DNA from: Streptomyces formicae
Lineage (GTDB): Bacteria; Actinomycetota; Actinomycetes; Streptomycetales; Streptomycetaceae
Direction of reading: 5' to 3'
Length of the DNA stretch: 64,000 nucleotides
Assembly (NCBI RefSeq): GCF_002556545.1
Contig: NZ_CP022685.1
Location: 2,728,001-2,792,000, forward strand
The notes under the pieces were generated by a model. The model had not been told where the DNA came from. It worked only from the letters and a program-made list of their open reading frames with translations, and ran no database searches. The stretch's first letter is position 1, and each line of letters begins with the position of its first letter. Shown here one piece after another: positions 49,835 through 58,520 of the stretch. A program made the position numbers and the translations under genes.

Positions 49835-51374
49835 GTGGCGTCTCTGTCCTTGCGGGACGGCTCCACAGTGCCATACAGCACCTACCAGACAGGTTCTCTC
49901 CGACGGCCATTTCACCCAGGCGAGCGACTGGGTCTTCACCAGCTGCCTACGGCTGCAGCCGATCTCATCCTGCTCGGGGATCTCACCGGCCGCTACGCGG
50001 CGGGCAGTTACAGCAAGCTCGCCTCCGACGGCCAGAGCGTGTCCCTGCGCGATAGCCGTCAGGGCGTGGCCGAGCACGGGCACCGGATCACGTGGGCCAT
50101 CGCCTGCCATGTCGCTCGCGTCGGCGGCACCGTCGACCAGCTGACGCAGCTCTTGCTGCACCCCGATCACGAAGGCGGGCGGCACGCCCAAAGCATCGCG
50201 CTGCGCTCTGGGCAATCACGTGCCCTGGTGTACATCGGCCGGGTGTGGGCCAGTGCCTCGGCTGCGGTCAGCAGTACGACGGTGCTGGAATCGCGGCACC
50301 ACTCGTACGAGGTGCTTGCCGCGCTGCGCGACCGCATCGAGACGACGCCCTGGCGTGGGGAACGTGGGCGGACCGCACTGCGGGTCCTGCGGGCGCATCT
50401 GAACTTCGCCGAGATCGCGGGCAGTCCCCTGCACCACGCCAGCGAGCGGCAGACCGCGGAGGAAGCGGGGATATCCCGCACCACCCTCCGGGTCGTCTAC
50501 GAGACCGTCCTCAAACCACGGGGCTGGCTGCGGCGTCTGCGCATCGGCCACGGCCGCGAGGGCTCCACCTGGTATCTCGCCGAGGGCAGCCCCGACCGCC
50601 ACAGCATCCCCGTAGCGCAATCTCGTTTCCGAACCACTCAGTACCCCCCCCCGACCTGGCACTTGAGGAGTGGCCCACCTCTGAGACGGGCACGACGGCC
50701 GACCTCGACTCCACCGTCATCGGCCGGCTGATGGGCCACGACGCCTTCGCCCACCGCGGTCTCGGCAGCGCCGCACTGGTGATCATCGGTGCACTGCACG
50801 CCCGTGCGGCGCAGACGGTCGCCGAGCTTGTCGGCTCGTCCTCCGTCTCCCGCGCCACCCTCTACCGCACCTTGCGGCGCCTGGCCGACCACGGCCTTGT
50901 CCACCCCACAGCGGTGAGACCTGGACCCTGGCACCTCATGCTCTGGAGGGCTTCGGTGGGCACCCTCCGGAGGCTGCGGCCGAAGAGATCGCCGAGCTGG
51001 CTCGGGGATGGGGCGCAGTCGCGGCGCGGCACGGGACCGCGGGCGTCGCATCCCGGCGCAAGGCGGTACACGCCGCCGAACGCGCGGCGCACCAACGGGC
51101 GCTGGAGCGGCTGTCGGAACACCGCAGCAAGGCCGTGGTGATCGTCCGCGACGGGCGCCAGGTCGTGGTTCCCACGCCACGCCCCGACGAGATTCCCACC
51201 GCGTGGCACGCCCCGGACGGCTGCGTCCTCGATCCGGTCACCGGCCGCGCCGCTCCCGACTGGCGGATCGCCACCGATGGACGACTGATCCTCATCACCC
51301 CCGCCGACCAGCGCAGTTACGACGAGCTGGCCGCCCATGCCGAAGCCCGCAGCGAATGGGAGTCCGCAGCGTGA
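49835..51374 (+). pseudogene. Broken plasmid-type DNA-binding protein gene (two frame changes)
   Basis: Three consecutive open segments read as one protein only if the frame changes twice: 49835 to about 50640, about 50640 to 50915, and about 50915 to 51374. The first change is at a nine-C run (50644-50652). The segments contain a helix-turn-helix (QTAEEAGISRTTLRVVYETV), then a winged-helix-like part (AQTVAELVGSSSVSRATLYR), then a helical and beta-rich C-terminus (AAERAAHQRALERLSEHRSK, DGRQVVVPTPRPDEIPTAWH) ending in TGA. Related long winged-helix proteins occur on actinomycete plasmids. The C-run makes a sequencing error possible for the first break; the second has no such run. Function unknown. 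Confidence 0.6.
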
Positions 51375-51420
51375 ACTCACCCCCTCCACCCACGGCCGAT
51401 CACGACGATCAGGTCACCGC

Positions 51421-51909
51421 GCAAGCACTGCCCCGGCCAACCTGGTTGTCGAGCGGTACCCGTTCGACGACATCGCCGAGTACATCCGTGCCAAGCGCGC
51501 CGAGTTCGGCGCGATCGTGGTCGACGCCGGCGGCGGCAGCGCCCGCATCTTCCACGAGGCTGTTACCGAAGCGAACCTGCTGCTCGTGCCGGTCGCCCCC
51601 ACCAAGATCGAGCGCCGCAAGCTGGTGGCTACCTTCGACGAGGCCGAACGCGCCGCCGCCCGCAACCCCCACGGCGTCACCGCCCACGTGGTCATGGTCA
51701 AGGCCGACGACCGCACCAGCCTGCCCGGCCGGGCCAAGGGCCAGCTGCTGGAGCCCGCCGAGTGCGAGGGCATCGGCCCGGACCGCGACGAGCCGTTCCC
51801 GCTCGCCGAGACCACCATCCACTCCTGGGTGCACTACATGGAGGCCTTCGGCGAGATCCCCACCGAACTGAGCGAGTACGCCAACCTGATGAAGGAACTC
51901 ACCGCATGA
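51421..51909 (+). pseudogene. ParA-like partition ATPase remnant lacking the P-loop
   Basis: About 160 residues match the C-terminal two-thirds of plasmid ParA proteins: a Walker-B-like strand FGAIVVDAGGGSARIFHEA, then ANLLLVPVAPTKIERRKLVATFDEAERAA and AHVVMVKADDRTSLPGRAKG. The deviant Walker A (KGGxGKT) that should precede it is missing. Upstream, another frame carries a short Pro-rich start (NSPPPPTADHDD at 51371) that joins abruptly, indicating an internal deletion. It overlaps the parB-like gene by ATGA, the normal parAB arrangement. Confidence 0.7.
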
Positions 51910-52736
51910 GCGAGAAGAACGACAGGCCGAAGCCGCCCGCCCGCCGCACCGGCGGGCGCGCCCTGGGCGGAGCCCAGAAGACCACCCCGCCGCCCCCTCC
52001 GCCAGCCGCCGAGCTCACGCCGGAACAGTTCGCCGCCGAACAGGCCGAGGCCCAGGGCGAAGGGCATCCGGCCGTCGATGAGGCCGAGGCCCAGCGGCCT
52101 TCCACGGCCCCCGTGGAGACCGGGGCGCAGGGTAAGCCGACCGTCGATGCCGTACCGAGCGCCCCCGTGCAGGCACCGACCGCCCAGCGGGATCACCCGG
52201 CCGCAGGTGTGCCCACCATGCAGTCTGCTCACTCTGGGCATTCGACGCATGGGCACGGGCAGTTCGCGGCTCATTCTGCCGTGCCCGCAGCGCCTGCGGC
52301 TCAGTCCACACAGCTGATCGAGCAGGTTCCGCAGGCCGGTCTGTCTCACGCCATCCCCACGACAGCTGGGGTGCCACCGACCGCCGAGGTTGCCGTGCGG
52401 CACGCCGTTTCTCCGGTCCCAGGCGGTACGGCCTTCCCGGTGAGGAGCGATGTTCCGGTATCTCACCAGGAGCAGAACGCGCGATCGGAGGCAGCACCCA
52501 GCGAGGGAGCCCCGTGGGCTCAGGGACCCGGCTGCCCCAAGGACATTCCCAACACAGCTGCCGTTCTCAACCAGCGCATCATCACGCGCGAGAGCCTGGA
52601 CTCCTCCGTGCCGACCGCGCTGAAGCTGAAGAAGCGCATCAAGCGCTTCGCGCTGGACAACGAACTCGACCACCTGCCCATCGGCGACATCGTCTCGGTC
52701 GCCCTGGACGAATGGCTCACCGCCCGCGGCTTCTGA
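51906..52736 (+). CDS. ParB-like plasmid partition protein (C-terminal ribbon-helix-helix)
   Basis: A 276-residue protein with a long disordered Pro/Ala/Gln/His-rich region (to about 215: TTPPPPPPAAELTPEQFAAE, HSGHSTHGHGQFAAHS) and a C-terminal ribbon-helix-helix-like domain, TALKLKKRIKRFALDNELDH then LPIGDIVSVALDEWLTARGF. Small centromere-binding ParB proteins of actinomycete plasmids have this plan. It starts within the stop of the parA remnant (ATGA). The palindrome at 52817-52840, 80 bp downstream, is a plausible binding site. Confidence in the role is moderate because sequence conservation in this family is low. Confidence 0.7.
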   Translation: MSEKNDRPKPPARRTGGRALGGAQKTTPPPPPPAAELTPEQFAAEQAEAQGEGHPAVDEAEAQRPSTAPVETGAQGKPTVDAVPSAPVQAPTAQRDHPAAGVPTMQSAHSGHSTHGHGQFAAHSAVPAAPAAQSTQLIEQVPQAGLSHAIPTTAGVPPTAEVAVRHAVSPVPGGTAFPVRSDVPVSHQEQNARSEAAPSEGAPWAQGPGCPKDIPNTAAVLNQRIITRESLDSSVPTALKLKKRIKRFALDNELDHLPIGDIVSVALDEWLTARGF

Positions 52737-52816
52737 CACGCCGTACGGCACACGGGGTGGCCGCCACTTCGCTGAGTGCGCGGCCGCTCCTTCCCGCCGA
52801 CTATCCCGATAGGCCA

Positions 52817-52840
52817 CTAGGCGGCTAACTAGCCGCCTAG
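52817..52840. repeat. Palindrome, candidate centromere/operator site
   Basis: CTAGGCGGCT, spacer AACT, then AGCCGCCTAG: perfect 10-bp arms. Flanking CACTAG and CTAGTC extend a run of CTAG words. It lies between the parB-like gene and its small relative, where partition or autoregulation sites are usually found. Confidence 0.75.
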
Positions 52841-52863
52841 TCAGACCGACCGGAGGAACCTCC

Positions 52864-53175
52864 GTGCCCGATCTCTCCCACCACGCCCGTCGCCTGCGTG
52901 ACATAGCCGACGCGCTCGGAGCCCAGTCCAAACCCACCGACGATCCGCTCACCCCACATGCTGAGACCGCGGCGGTCATCGCCGACCGTCACATCAAACG
53001 CGGACAGCTCAACTACGCCGTCCCCGACATCCTCCAGCTCCAGCGACGCATCCGCCGCTACAACGCCGACCATGGCACGCCACACGGCGATATCGTCGCC
53101 ATAGCCCTCGACATCTGGCTCCGCGCCAAGGGCTACCCACCGGACCTCACCCCGTTCAAACCACAGGCTCCATAA
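52864..53175 (+). CDS. Second small ribbon-helix-helix protein
   Basis: A 103-residue protein whose C-terminus, ILQLQRRIRRYNADHGTPHG then DIVAIALDIWLRAKGYPP, parallels the C-terminal domain of the ParB-like protein upstream (KLKKRIKRF ... DIVSVALDEWLTARGF). The N-terminal half is helical (HARRLRDIADALGAQS). It is probably a second DNA-binding protein of the same plasmid-derived module, perhaps an autoregulator acting on the palindrome 24 bp before its start. GGAGG precedes the GTG. The 270 bp after it show no gene. Confidence 0.75.
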   Translation: MPDLSHHARRLRDIADALGAQSKPTDDPLTPHAETAAVIADRHIKRGQLNYAVPDILQLQRRIRRYNADHGTPHGDIVAIALDIWLRAKGYPPDLTPFKPQAP

Positions 53176-53446
53176 ACCGTCTGCCTGCCCGACCCCTCAA
53201 CTGCCCTGGAATTTCTCGCCCCGTAGTCCTCTGTGCTGTGCAGGCCACCGAGGACCGGCGAGATCGATTGGGGTTCTACCCCCGTGTCTCGCTGGTAGCC
53301 GCCAGGAGTCACAAAGTGGCGGCAATGACGAAAGCACGATCTTCGATCGTTCGGCACTCCGTTGCCGAGCGTTCGCGACTACGAGCACGTCAACGAGCAA
53401 GAGAAACGGTTGGCTCGTCATCCTCGATGTGTGGTGAGGTTGCACC

Positions 53447-55939
53447 GTGGGTTCTCGAACGAAGCGTCATGAGGCACGCAAAAAGCGGAAGCGTCACGCT
53501 GGTGCGGTGTCACCAGTTTTCGACCCGCACGCGAAGGTAATCATTGACTCCTGGGCCTCCCTCATGGCGCTCATGGGGAAGTTCCATGCGGGCGACGATC
53601 CTGCCGTAGCTGTCGGTGAAACAGTCGACGAAGCAGTCGACGAGTTCGCCTCGAAGGTACGACGCTTCGACCCGATACGGCTCATCGAGGTGGCTCGTCT
53701 GGCGTTCTTGCCATTGGTCCCCGCAGGAATGATGCCGGTCACCGCGGATTCCAGTGCCGCGCCACTCGAACTACTCGCGTTGACCGCTCTCGTGCCTCCG
53801 CAGGAGGCGGCAGATGTCACAGCCTCCCCCCAGGGTCCGGTCGCGGAGCAGGAGATGAGCCACTTCGTATCGACGGCGCGGGAGGAGATCGACAAGCTTC
53901 TCCACTTGGCTCAGCTGCGCTCTTTCGCCGCTGCGGATCCGACCGACAAGCTCGCTCTGGTGTCATTGCTCGTCCAAGGGGGCGAGGTGTGGATGCGAAA
54001 TTCGTCCTACCCGGAGATGGTCGAGACGACCAACCGCGCGCTCTTGGACGGTGACCCGGAAGTGCGGGCGGCTCTTGTCGCCGAGCTCGGCTTCGACGCG
54101 TCTGACGCCCTAGCGGTTCTCGACGCGTGCCATGACCTCCAGGTGGTGAGCATGAACCATCGCATAGACGCGATGCGTGACTCTGTGTCTGAAGCGATGG
54201 CGTCCGCTGAGACCGGGCGAGCTGACGATGGGGTCATGGACCTCGCACGGTCCAGCCTCATGACGATGTTCGAGCCTGAAGCCGTCGAGGCCACTGTGGC
54301 CATCGAAGACGTCGTCAGACATACCAGCATCGCTGAGGACAAGGTCAAAGCAGTCATCGAGCGGTTCCGACTGGATCTGGCAGGAGCGACGCCTGCAGAA
54401 GTCGTCAACGCGTTCACCGCCGGCCAGAATCCGCTGCGGACCCGACCGCTCATCGTCACCACTGACGAACGCCTGATGCTGCCCCACCCAGGGCTCCATG
54501 TCTTCGCCGTCCGCGAGAATCTGGAAGAGCATCTCAAGACCTCGGCGGCATGGAACAAGTACGCGAAGCACCGTGGAGACCTCCTCGAAGTCCGCACCCG
54601 AGACGCCCTGGGTCGCGTGTTGCCCGGAGCCCGCTACCGGGACGGGTTCGAGTACTACGTGCCCGCGAACGCCACGGAGGCGGCAAACGCTGACCCGGCG
54701 AAGTACACCAAGCGCGTCGAGGGCGACCACCTCGTCCTGATCGACGACGTCGCCATTGTCATCGAAGACAAAGCCGTCGCGTTCAGTGCACTGTCCCGTG
54801 GCGGCAAGAAGACACGGATCCGCAATGATCTGACCGGCATCGTCACGAAAGCCGCCGAGCAAGCTGGTCGGATCCGGGACGGAATCGAGCAGGACGGAGG
54901 CCTGCGCATTGAGGACGAGGGGTGGGTAGACCTCAGTCACATCCGCGAGATCCACACGATCGCAGTCAGCCTCGATGACATCTCGCCCGTGCTCACTGCC
55001 ACCGCGGAGCTGGTGCGGGCGGAGCTGCTCAGCGCCGACAACATCCCATGGACAGTGTCACTGCACGACCTTGAGCTGATCACAGAACTCGTCGACCGAC
55101 CCTCTGAGTTCCTGCTCTACCTACGGCGACGTCGCAACCCGAACGTCACGCTCATGTTCAGCGCACCGGACGAGCTGGACCTGTTCCTGCACTTCTTCGA
55201 GGCGGGCCTTTGGGTTGAGCCTGACCCGGCACAGGTGCGCACCGCGTTCCCGTTCATCCCCGAGCCGTCGCCAGCCGAGTTGCGCCGCTACCGCTCACAG
55301 AAGCCGGCCATCGTGACGAGCCGCACCGACGCTCTCGACCAGTGGTTCCACACTAGGCATGAGGCGGGTCCCGAAGCCGCATCCGCCCTCAAACCACACA
55401 TGGCCGCGACCCCAACCGCGTCCCTCGTCGATGAACTACAAGAGCGCAACGTCACGGGCTGGCTGAGCATCGGGACCACACTCCTGTCCGGTGCCCACAC
55501 CGCTCAGCACAAGTTCGCTCGCTACGGCGCCGAGCTCCTCAACAACCCCTCGCCGAACGGCCAAGGCCGCAGTATCACCGTCCCCATCACGGCCAGTGCC
55601 GACCCCGCCGAAGGATGGCTCTTCGTCTGGGCTACTCGCCCTGCCGGAGAAGAACCTGCCGCTGCCAAGCAGCGGGTCATGGACTATGTGCGTGCGAAGA
55701 AGCACCAGCTCAATCTCCCGCGAGGCGTTGTCTTCCTGTACGACGAACCGACCGGCGACCTCCGGGACATCCTCTACGACGGGCACATCGGACCGCTCGA
55801 CACTTCCGTCACCGCGACAGTGAGGACATTGCGGCCCGCCTCGGACTTGCAGCGAACGATCCATCCCAACGCCAAGCACCCGGCGCGCAACACGGGCAAA
55901 ACCAAGTCCAAGCAGAAAAGACCGAAGCGGAAGCGGTAG
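53447..55939 (+). CDS. Large protein with possible PD-(D/E)XK nuclease core
   Basis: An 830-residue soluble protein that I do not recognise as a named family. The N-terminus is highly basic (RTKRHEARKKRKRHAG) and so is the C-terminus (KTKSKQKRPKRKR), suggesting nucleic-acid binding. Residues 150-330 are helical. Around residues 375-455 a restriction-endonuclease-like pattern appears: KHRGDLLEVRTRDALGRVL, then EGDHLVLIDDVAIVIEDKAV, where the D...E-x-K arrangement fits a PD-(D/E)XK active site as in Mrr/NERD-type nucleases. The C-terminal third has FEYYVP-like strands and a domain with GWLFVWATRPAGEEPAAA. GGTGAGG precedes the GTG start. It is alone on this strand, convergent with the operon to its right. 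A defence nuclease is the best guess. Confidence 0.75.
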   Translation: MGSRTKRHEARKKRKRHAGAVSPVFDPHAKVIIDSWASLMALMGKFHAGDDPAVAVGETVDEAVDEFASKVRRFDPIRLIEVARLAFLPLVPAGMMPVTADSSAAPLELLALTALVPPQEAADVTASPQGPVAEQEMSHFVSTAREEIDKLLHLAQLRSFAAADPTDKLALVSLLVQGGEVWMRNSSYPEMVETTNRALLDGDPEVRAALVAELGFDASDALAVLDACHDLQVVSMNHRIDAMRDSVSEAMASAETGRADDGVMDLARSSLMTMFEPEAVEATVAIEDVVRHTSIAEDKVKAVIERFRLDLAGATPAEVVNAFTAGQNPLRTRPLIVTTDERLMLPHPGLHVFAVRENLEEHLKTSAAWNKYAKHRGDLLEVRTRDALGRVLPGARYRDGFEYYVPANATEAANADPAKYTKRVEGDHLVLIDDVAIVIEDKAVAFSALSRGGKKTRIRNDLTGIVTKAAEQAGRIRDGIEQDGGLRIEDEGWVDLSHIREIHTIAVSLDDISPVLTATAELVRAELLSADNIPWTVSLHDLELITELVDRPSEFLLYLRRRRNPNVTLMFSAPDELDLFLHFFEAGLWVEPDPAQVRTAFPFIPEPSPAELRRYRSQKPAIVTSRTDALDQWFHTRHEAGPEAASALKPHMAATPTASLVDELQERNVTGWLSIGTTLLSGAHTAQHKFARYGAELLNNPSPNGQGRSITVPITASADPAEGWLFVWATRPAGEEPAAAKQRVMDYVRAKKHQLNLPRGVVFLYDEPTGDLRDILYDGHIGPLDTSVTATVRTLRPASDLQRTIHPNAKHPARNTGKTKSKQKRPKRKR

Positions 55940-56019
55940 CCCTCCGGCCCTCAACCGAACGCCGTACCTGAAGTAGCCGCAAGCATCACGCAGGGCGCGA
56001 TCGTGATCCTTGAAAGAGC

Positions 56020-57084
56020 TCAGTGCCTTGGGGCTCCCGATCCTTGGTTCTGCAGAGGCAGAGTTGCTGAGATTGCCGGGAGCAGGCCCAGCGACCTCAG
56101 AATACGTCCGGTGTCCGCCCCGTCGATGATCATGTAGGAGCGGGGGCGCCGGGCGTCGTGGGCGTAGGCGTCCATCATGCCCACCACGCTCGGCTTGATC
56201 TGGTGGCAGTGCTGCAGAACGAGTAGCTCTGCGGGCTCGGTGAACAGACGGTCGATCTGGTCGCCGTTCTTACCCAAGGCCTTAACGTCCATTGCGCGGG
56301 GGTGACCGGGTCCTTTGAACAGCCAGGCAGCCGAAACCTGGTGGCCACGGGCGAACACCCGCGATGTGTAGAGATCGGAACGTTCACCGCCCCAGTCCTT
56401 CGGAACGTACGACTCGCCGATCAGCCCGGCGAAGGCGTGTTTCACCACTTCTTCGGGCACGCGCAGGACCGCTTCCCTCTCGGCCTCTGTGAGGGGTGAC
56501 GCGAAGTCGATCCCGCAGAACTGGCCGATATCGCTGGGGTACACCCGCGCTCCGGGCGCCGGGAGCTCGACGGCGGCATGGTTACCGATGAACGACCTAA
56601 TGCCGATGAAGACTGGCCTGAGCTCAATTTGCGCCGCGCTGAGACTGGTGACCGTGCCGATCAGGTAGGCCCGTCTGCTTCCGGCAAGGCTCCCGGCCGC
56701 GGACGAGCTGGCGGTTCTTGCCGAGTTGAAAGTGCCAGTGACGCGCACCGGTTCGCCCGCGTCGACAACAGCCGTGAAGCTGACCGGCTTGAAGCCCGGG
56801 GCATCGTGTTCTCGGTCCCGCTGGAACGTAAATTCCAGCTCAGCGCCGATGATTTGCCCTGCCTGCAGATCCTGTTCCAGGAGGCACCTGGCGAGCTCAC
56901 GAACCCCCAACGAGGACAGAACTTCTGCCAGTTCTGTTGCGAGTACGTAGGGCAGCGCCGCCTCGGGCTCGCTTCTGCGAGCGGCCCTCGCCCGCGCGGA
57001 CTCCGTCCGCTGTTCGCCGAGGAGGGACTGAACCTGATCCTGGTGGAGGAAGTACGGCTCTAGCGCGATGCGCGTCATCGACAA
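56020..57084 (-). CDS. Uncharacterised protein with nuclease-like C-terminal domain
   Basis: A 354-residue protein. N-terminal part helical; middle LEFTFQRDREHDAPGFKPVS and IGTVTSLSAAQIELRPVFIG; C-terminal part AWLFKGPGHPRAMDVKALGK, then NGDQIDRLFTEPAELLVLQHCHQIKP. That last block, with K-G-P, D-V-K and Q-H-C-H, recurs in proteins I associate with bacterial defence and restriction loci; an endonuclease-like fold is possible but not shown. The TTG at 57084 is preferred because AAAGGA stands five bases before it; an ATG two codons on is spaced worse. It is the last gene of the six-gene leftward set, 65 bp after the kinase. Confidence 0.72.
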   Translation of the reverse strand: MSMTRIALEPYFLHQDQVQSLLGEQRTESARARAARRSEPEAALPYVLATELAEVLSSLGVRELARCLLEQDLQAGQIIGAELEFTFQRDREHDAPGFKPVSFTAVVDAGEPVRVTGTFNSARTASSSAAGSLAGSRRAYLIGTVTSLSAAQIELRPVFIGIRSFIGNHAAVELPAPGARVYPSDIGQFCGIDFASPLTEAEREAVLRVPEEVVKHAFAGLIGESYVPKDWGGERSDLYTSRVFARGHQVSAAWLFKGPGHPRAMDVKALGKNGDQIDRLFTEPAELLVLQHCHQIKPSVVGMMDAYAHDARRPRSYMIIDGADTGRILRSLGLLPAISATLPLQNQGSGAPRH

Positions 57085-57149
57085 GGTGATCCTTTAGCTG
57101 GGGCGGACCAAGCTCAGTGGCTGGCAACGCTGAGACAGTGTGGGAACAG

Positions 57150-58520
57150 TCACGAAATGTCCTTGAGCAGGCGCAGGAGTTCGTCCACGTCCTGCGGGCG
57201 GTCGGTCGGTTTGTGGCGGGTTGCCTCCTCTACTACGGCTCGCCATGGTCCGTTCGCGGGTAGCAGGGAGACATTCTGCTCGGGACGCTCTCCGGTCAGG
57301 ATGGCTGCGATGAGTCGTCCGATGCTGTAGATGTCAGCACTGGACGCCACGTGATGGGGGTTTCCGGATGCCAGCTCAGGCGCGGCGAACCCCTCGGACC
57401 CGAAGCCGGTGCCGGTCCGCGTTCGGTGGGGAACGCTGGTCTCTCCTCGGGGCTGACGTCCCAACCCCCAGTCCGCCACGACCCACGTGCCGTTGAGGAG
57501 GAGGACGTTTGCCGGCTTGATGTCGCGGTGCATCCGATCGTCGGCGTGCGGACGGCGCAGTCCTTCGCAGACCGCTGTGACAAGGTCCCGCAGAGCTCCG
57601 GTCTCCCGCCGCAGACGTTCCGCGTGGCTGGCTGCGCTGCCGTTCGCAAGCGGCATGACGAACCATCGACCATCTGGGTCAGAGTCAAGCACCGGCATGA
57701 CGTTCGGGTGCTGTCCGTACAGGTGACCGATGGAGATCTCGCGACCCATGCGGTGCACAGAGCCCTCATCACCGTAGCGGAGCTGTTTCAGAGCGACGGG
57801 AATGCGGGCGTGCTTGTGCACGCCGCCAAAAACAGCGCCCTGGCCGCCCTCAGCAAGCGGCTCCTGGTCCTTCTCGTAGTCGGACTTCGTTCCACGCTTG
57901 AGCCACTGCACAGGAGCCCAGGGCTCGACCTCGCCCATGCCGGTCATGGTCTCGTCGGCGAGAAGGACGCGGGCGGCCTCGATGACGTGGTCACGGTAGG
58001 CACCGTGCCGTTGTGCTCTGAGGATGGCTTGCAATGGTCGGGCGGCGGGATCGCGGGCGAGTTCGGCGGAAAGACGGCGTGCTTCGTTGTCCTGAGCGGC
58101 CCTTTGGGCAGCGCGCTGGCTGGTGCGCTCTTGCTGGGCCGCATGCAGGTCAGGATGGGGAGCCCAGCCACGGGGCGGCAGGACCACGCGGGCGTCGCGG
58201 AAGTCGCATTCGAGGACTATGCATCCGTTGCGCGCAAGCTCTGCGGCTATCTCCTCGGCACGGTCGCCGAATGTGGTCACGGCGGACTGCCATCGGCGGG
58301 GGCCGTTGGTGGCAAAGGCCCACTGGCTGTCGGTCAGGCCGTCCGGGCGGTGCGGTGCGGGGAAACCTTCCGGCTCCAGAGTGACACGCGCGATCTTGGG
58401 ATTACCGTGGCGGTCGGTGCTGTAGTCACCATCGGGCAGGGGAACTGCGTATGTGGTGAGGCCGGGATAGACGCTGAGGTGACGCATCGCGAAGCCACGC
58501 GGGCGGGAGCGGGCGGTCAT
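57150..58520 (-). CDS. Hanks-type Ser/Thr protein kinase with N-terminal extension
   Basis: A 456-residue protein. Residues 1-220 are not kinase: a beta-rich start (MRHLSVYPGLTTYAVPLPDG) and a helical Gln/Ala/Arg stretch (QQERTSQRAAQRAAQDNEAR). The kinase domain follows: Gly-loop LAEGGQGAVFGGV, Lys in VALKQLRYG, catalytic loop MHRDIKPANVLLLNG, DWG in VVADWGLG (in place of DFG), FAAPELASG and DIYSIGRLIAAILTGERP. No membrane helix or PASTA repeats are present, so it is cytosolic. ATGA overlap with the SMC-like gene means that the two are translated together, so it probably modifies a member of that system. Confidence 0.9.
   Translation of the reverse strand: MTARSRPRGFAMRHLSVYPGLTTYAVPLPDGDYSTDRHGNPKIARVTLEPEGFPAPHRPDGLTDSQWAFATNGPRRWQSAVTTFGDRAEEIAAELARNGCIVLECDFRDARVVLPPRGWAPHPDLHAAQQERTSQRAAQRAAQDNEARRLSAELARDPAARPLQAILRAQRHGAYRDHVIEAARVLLADETMTGMGEVEPWAPVQWLKRGTKSDYEKDQEPLAEGGQGAVFGGVHKHARIPVALKQLRYGDEGSVHRMGREISIGHLYGQHPNVMPVLDSDPDGRWFVMPLANGSAASHAERLRRETGALRDLVTAVCEGLRRPHADDRMHRDIKPANVLLLNGTWVVADWGLGRQPRGETSVPHRTRTGTGFGSEGFAAPELASGNPHHVASSADIYSIGRLIAAILTGERPEQNVSLLPANGPWRAVVEEATRHKPTDRPQDVDELLRLLKDIS

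Noticed and set aside
49340..53500. Integrase, transposase or direct att repeats marking an integrative element
   Set aside because: No recombinase gene or matching direct repeats were found in the window; only plasmid-like remnants are visible.
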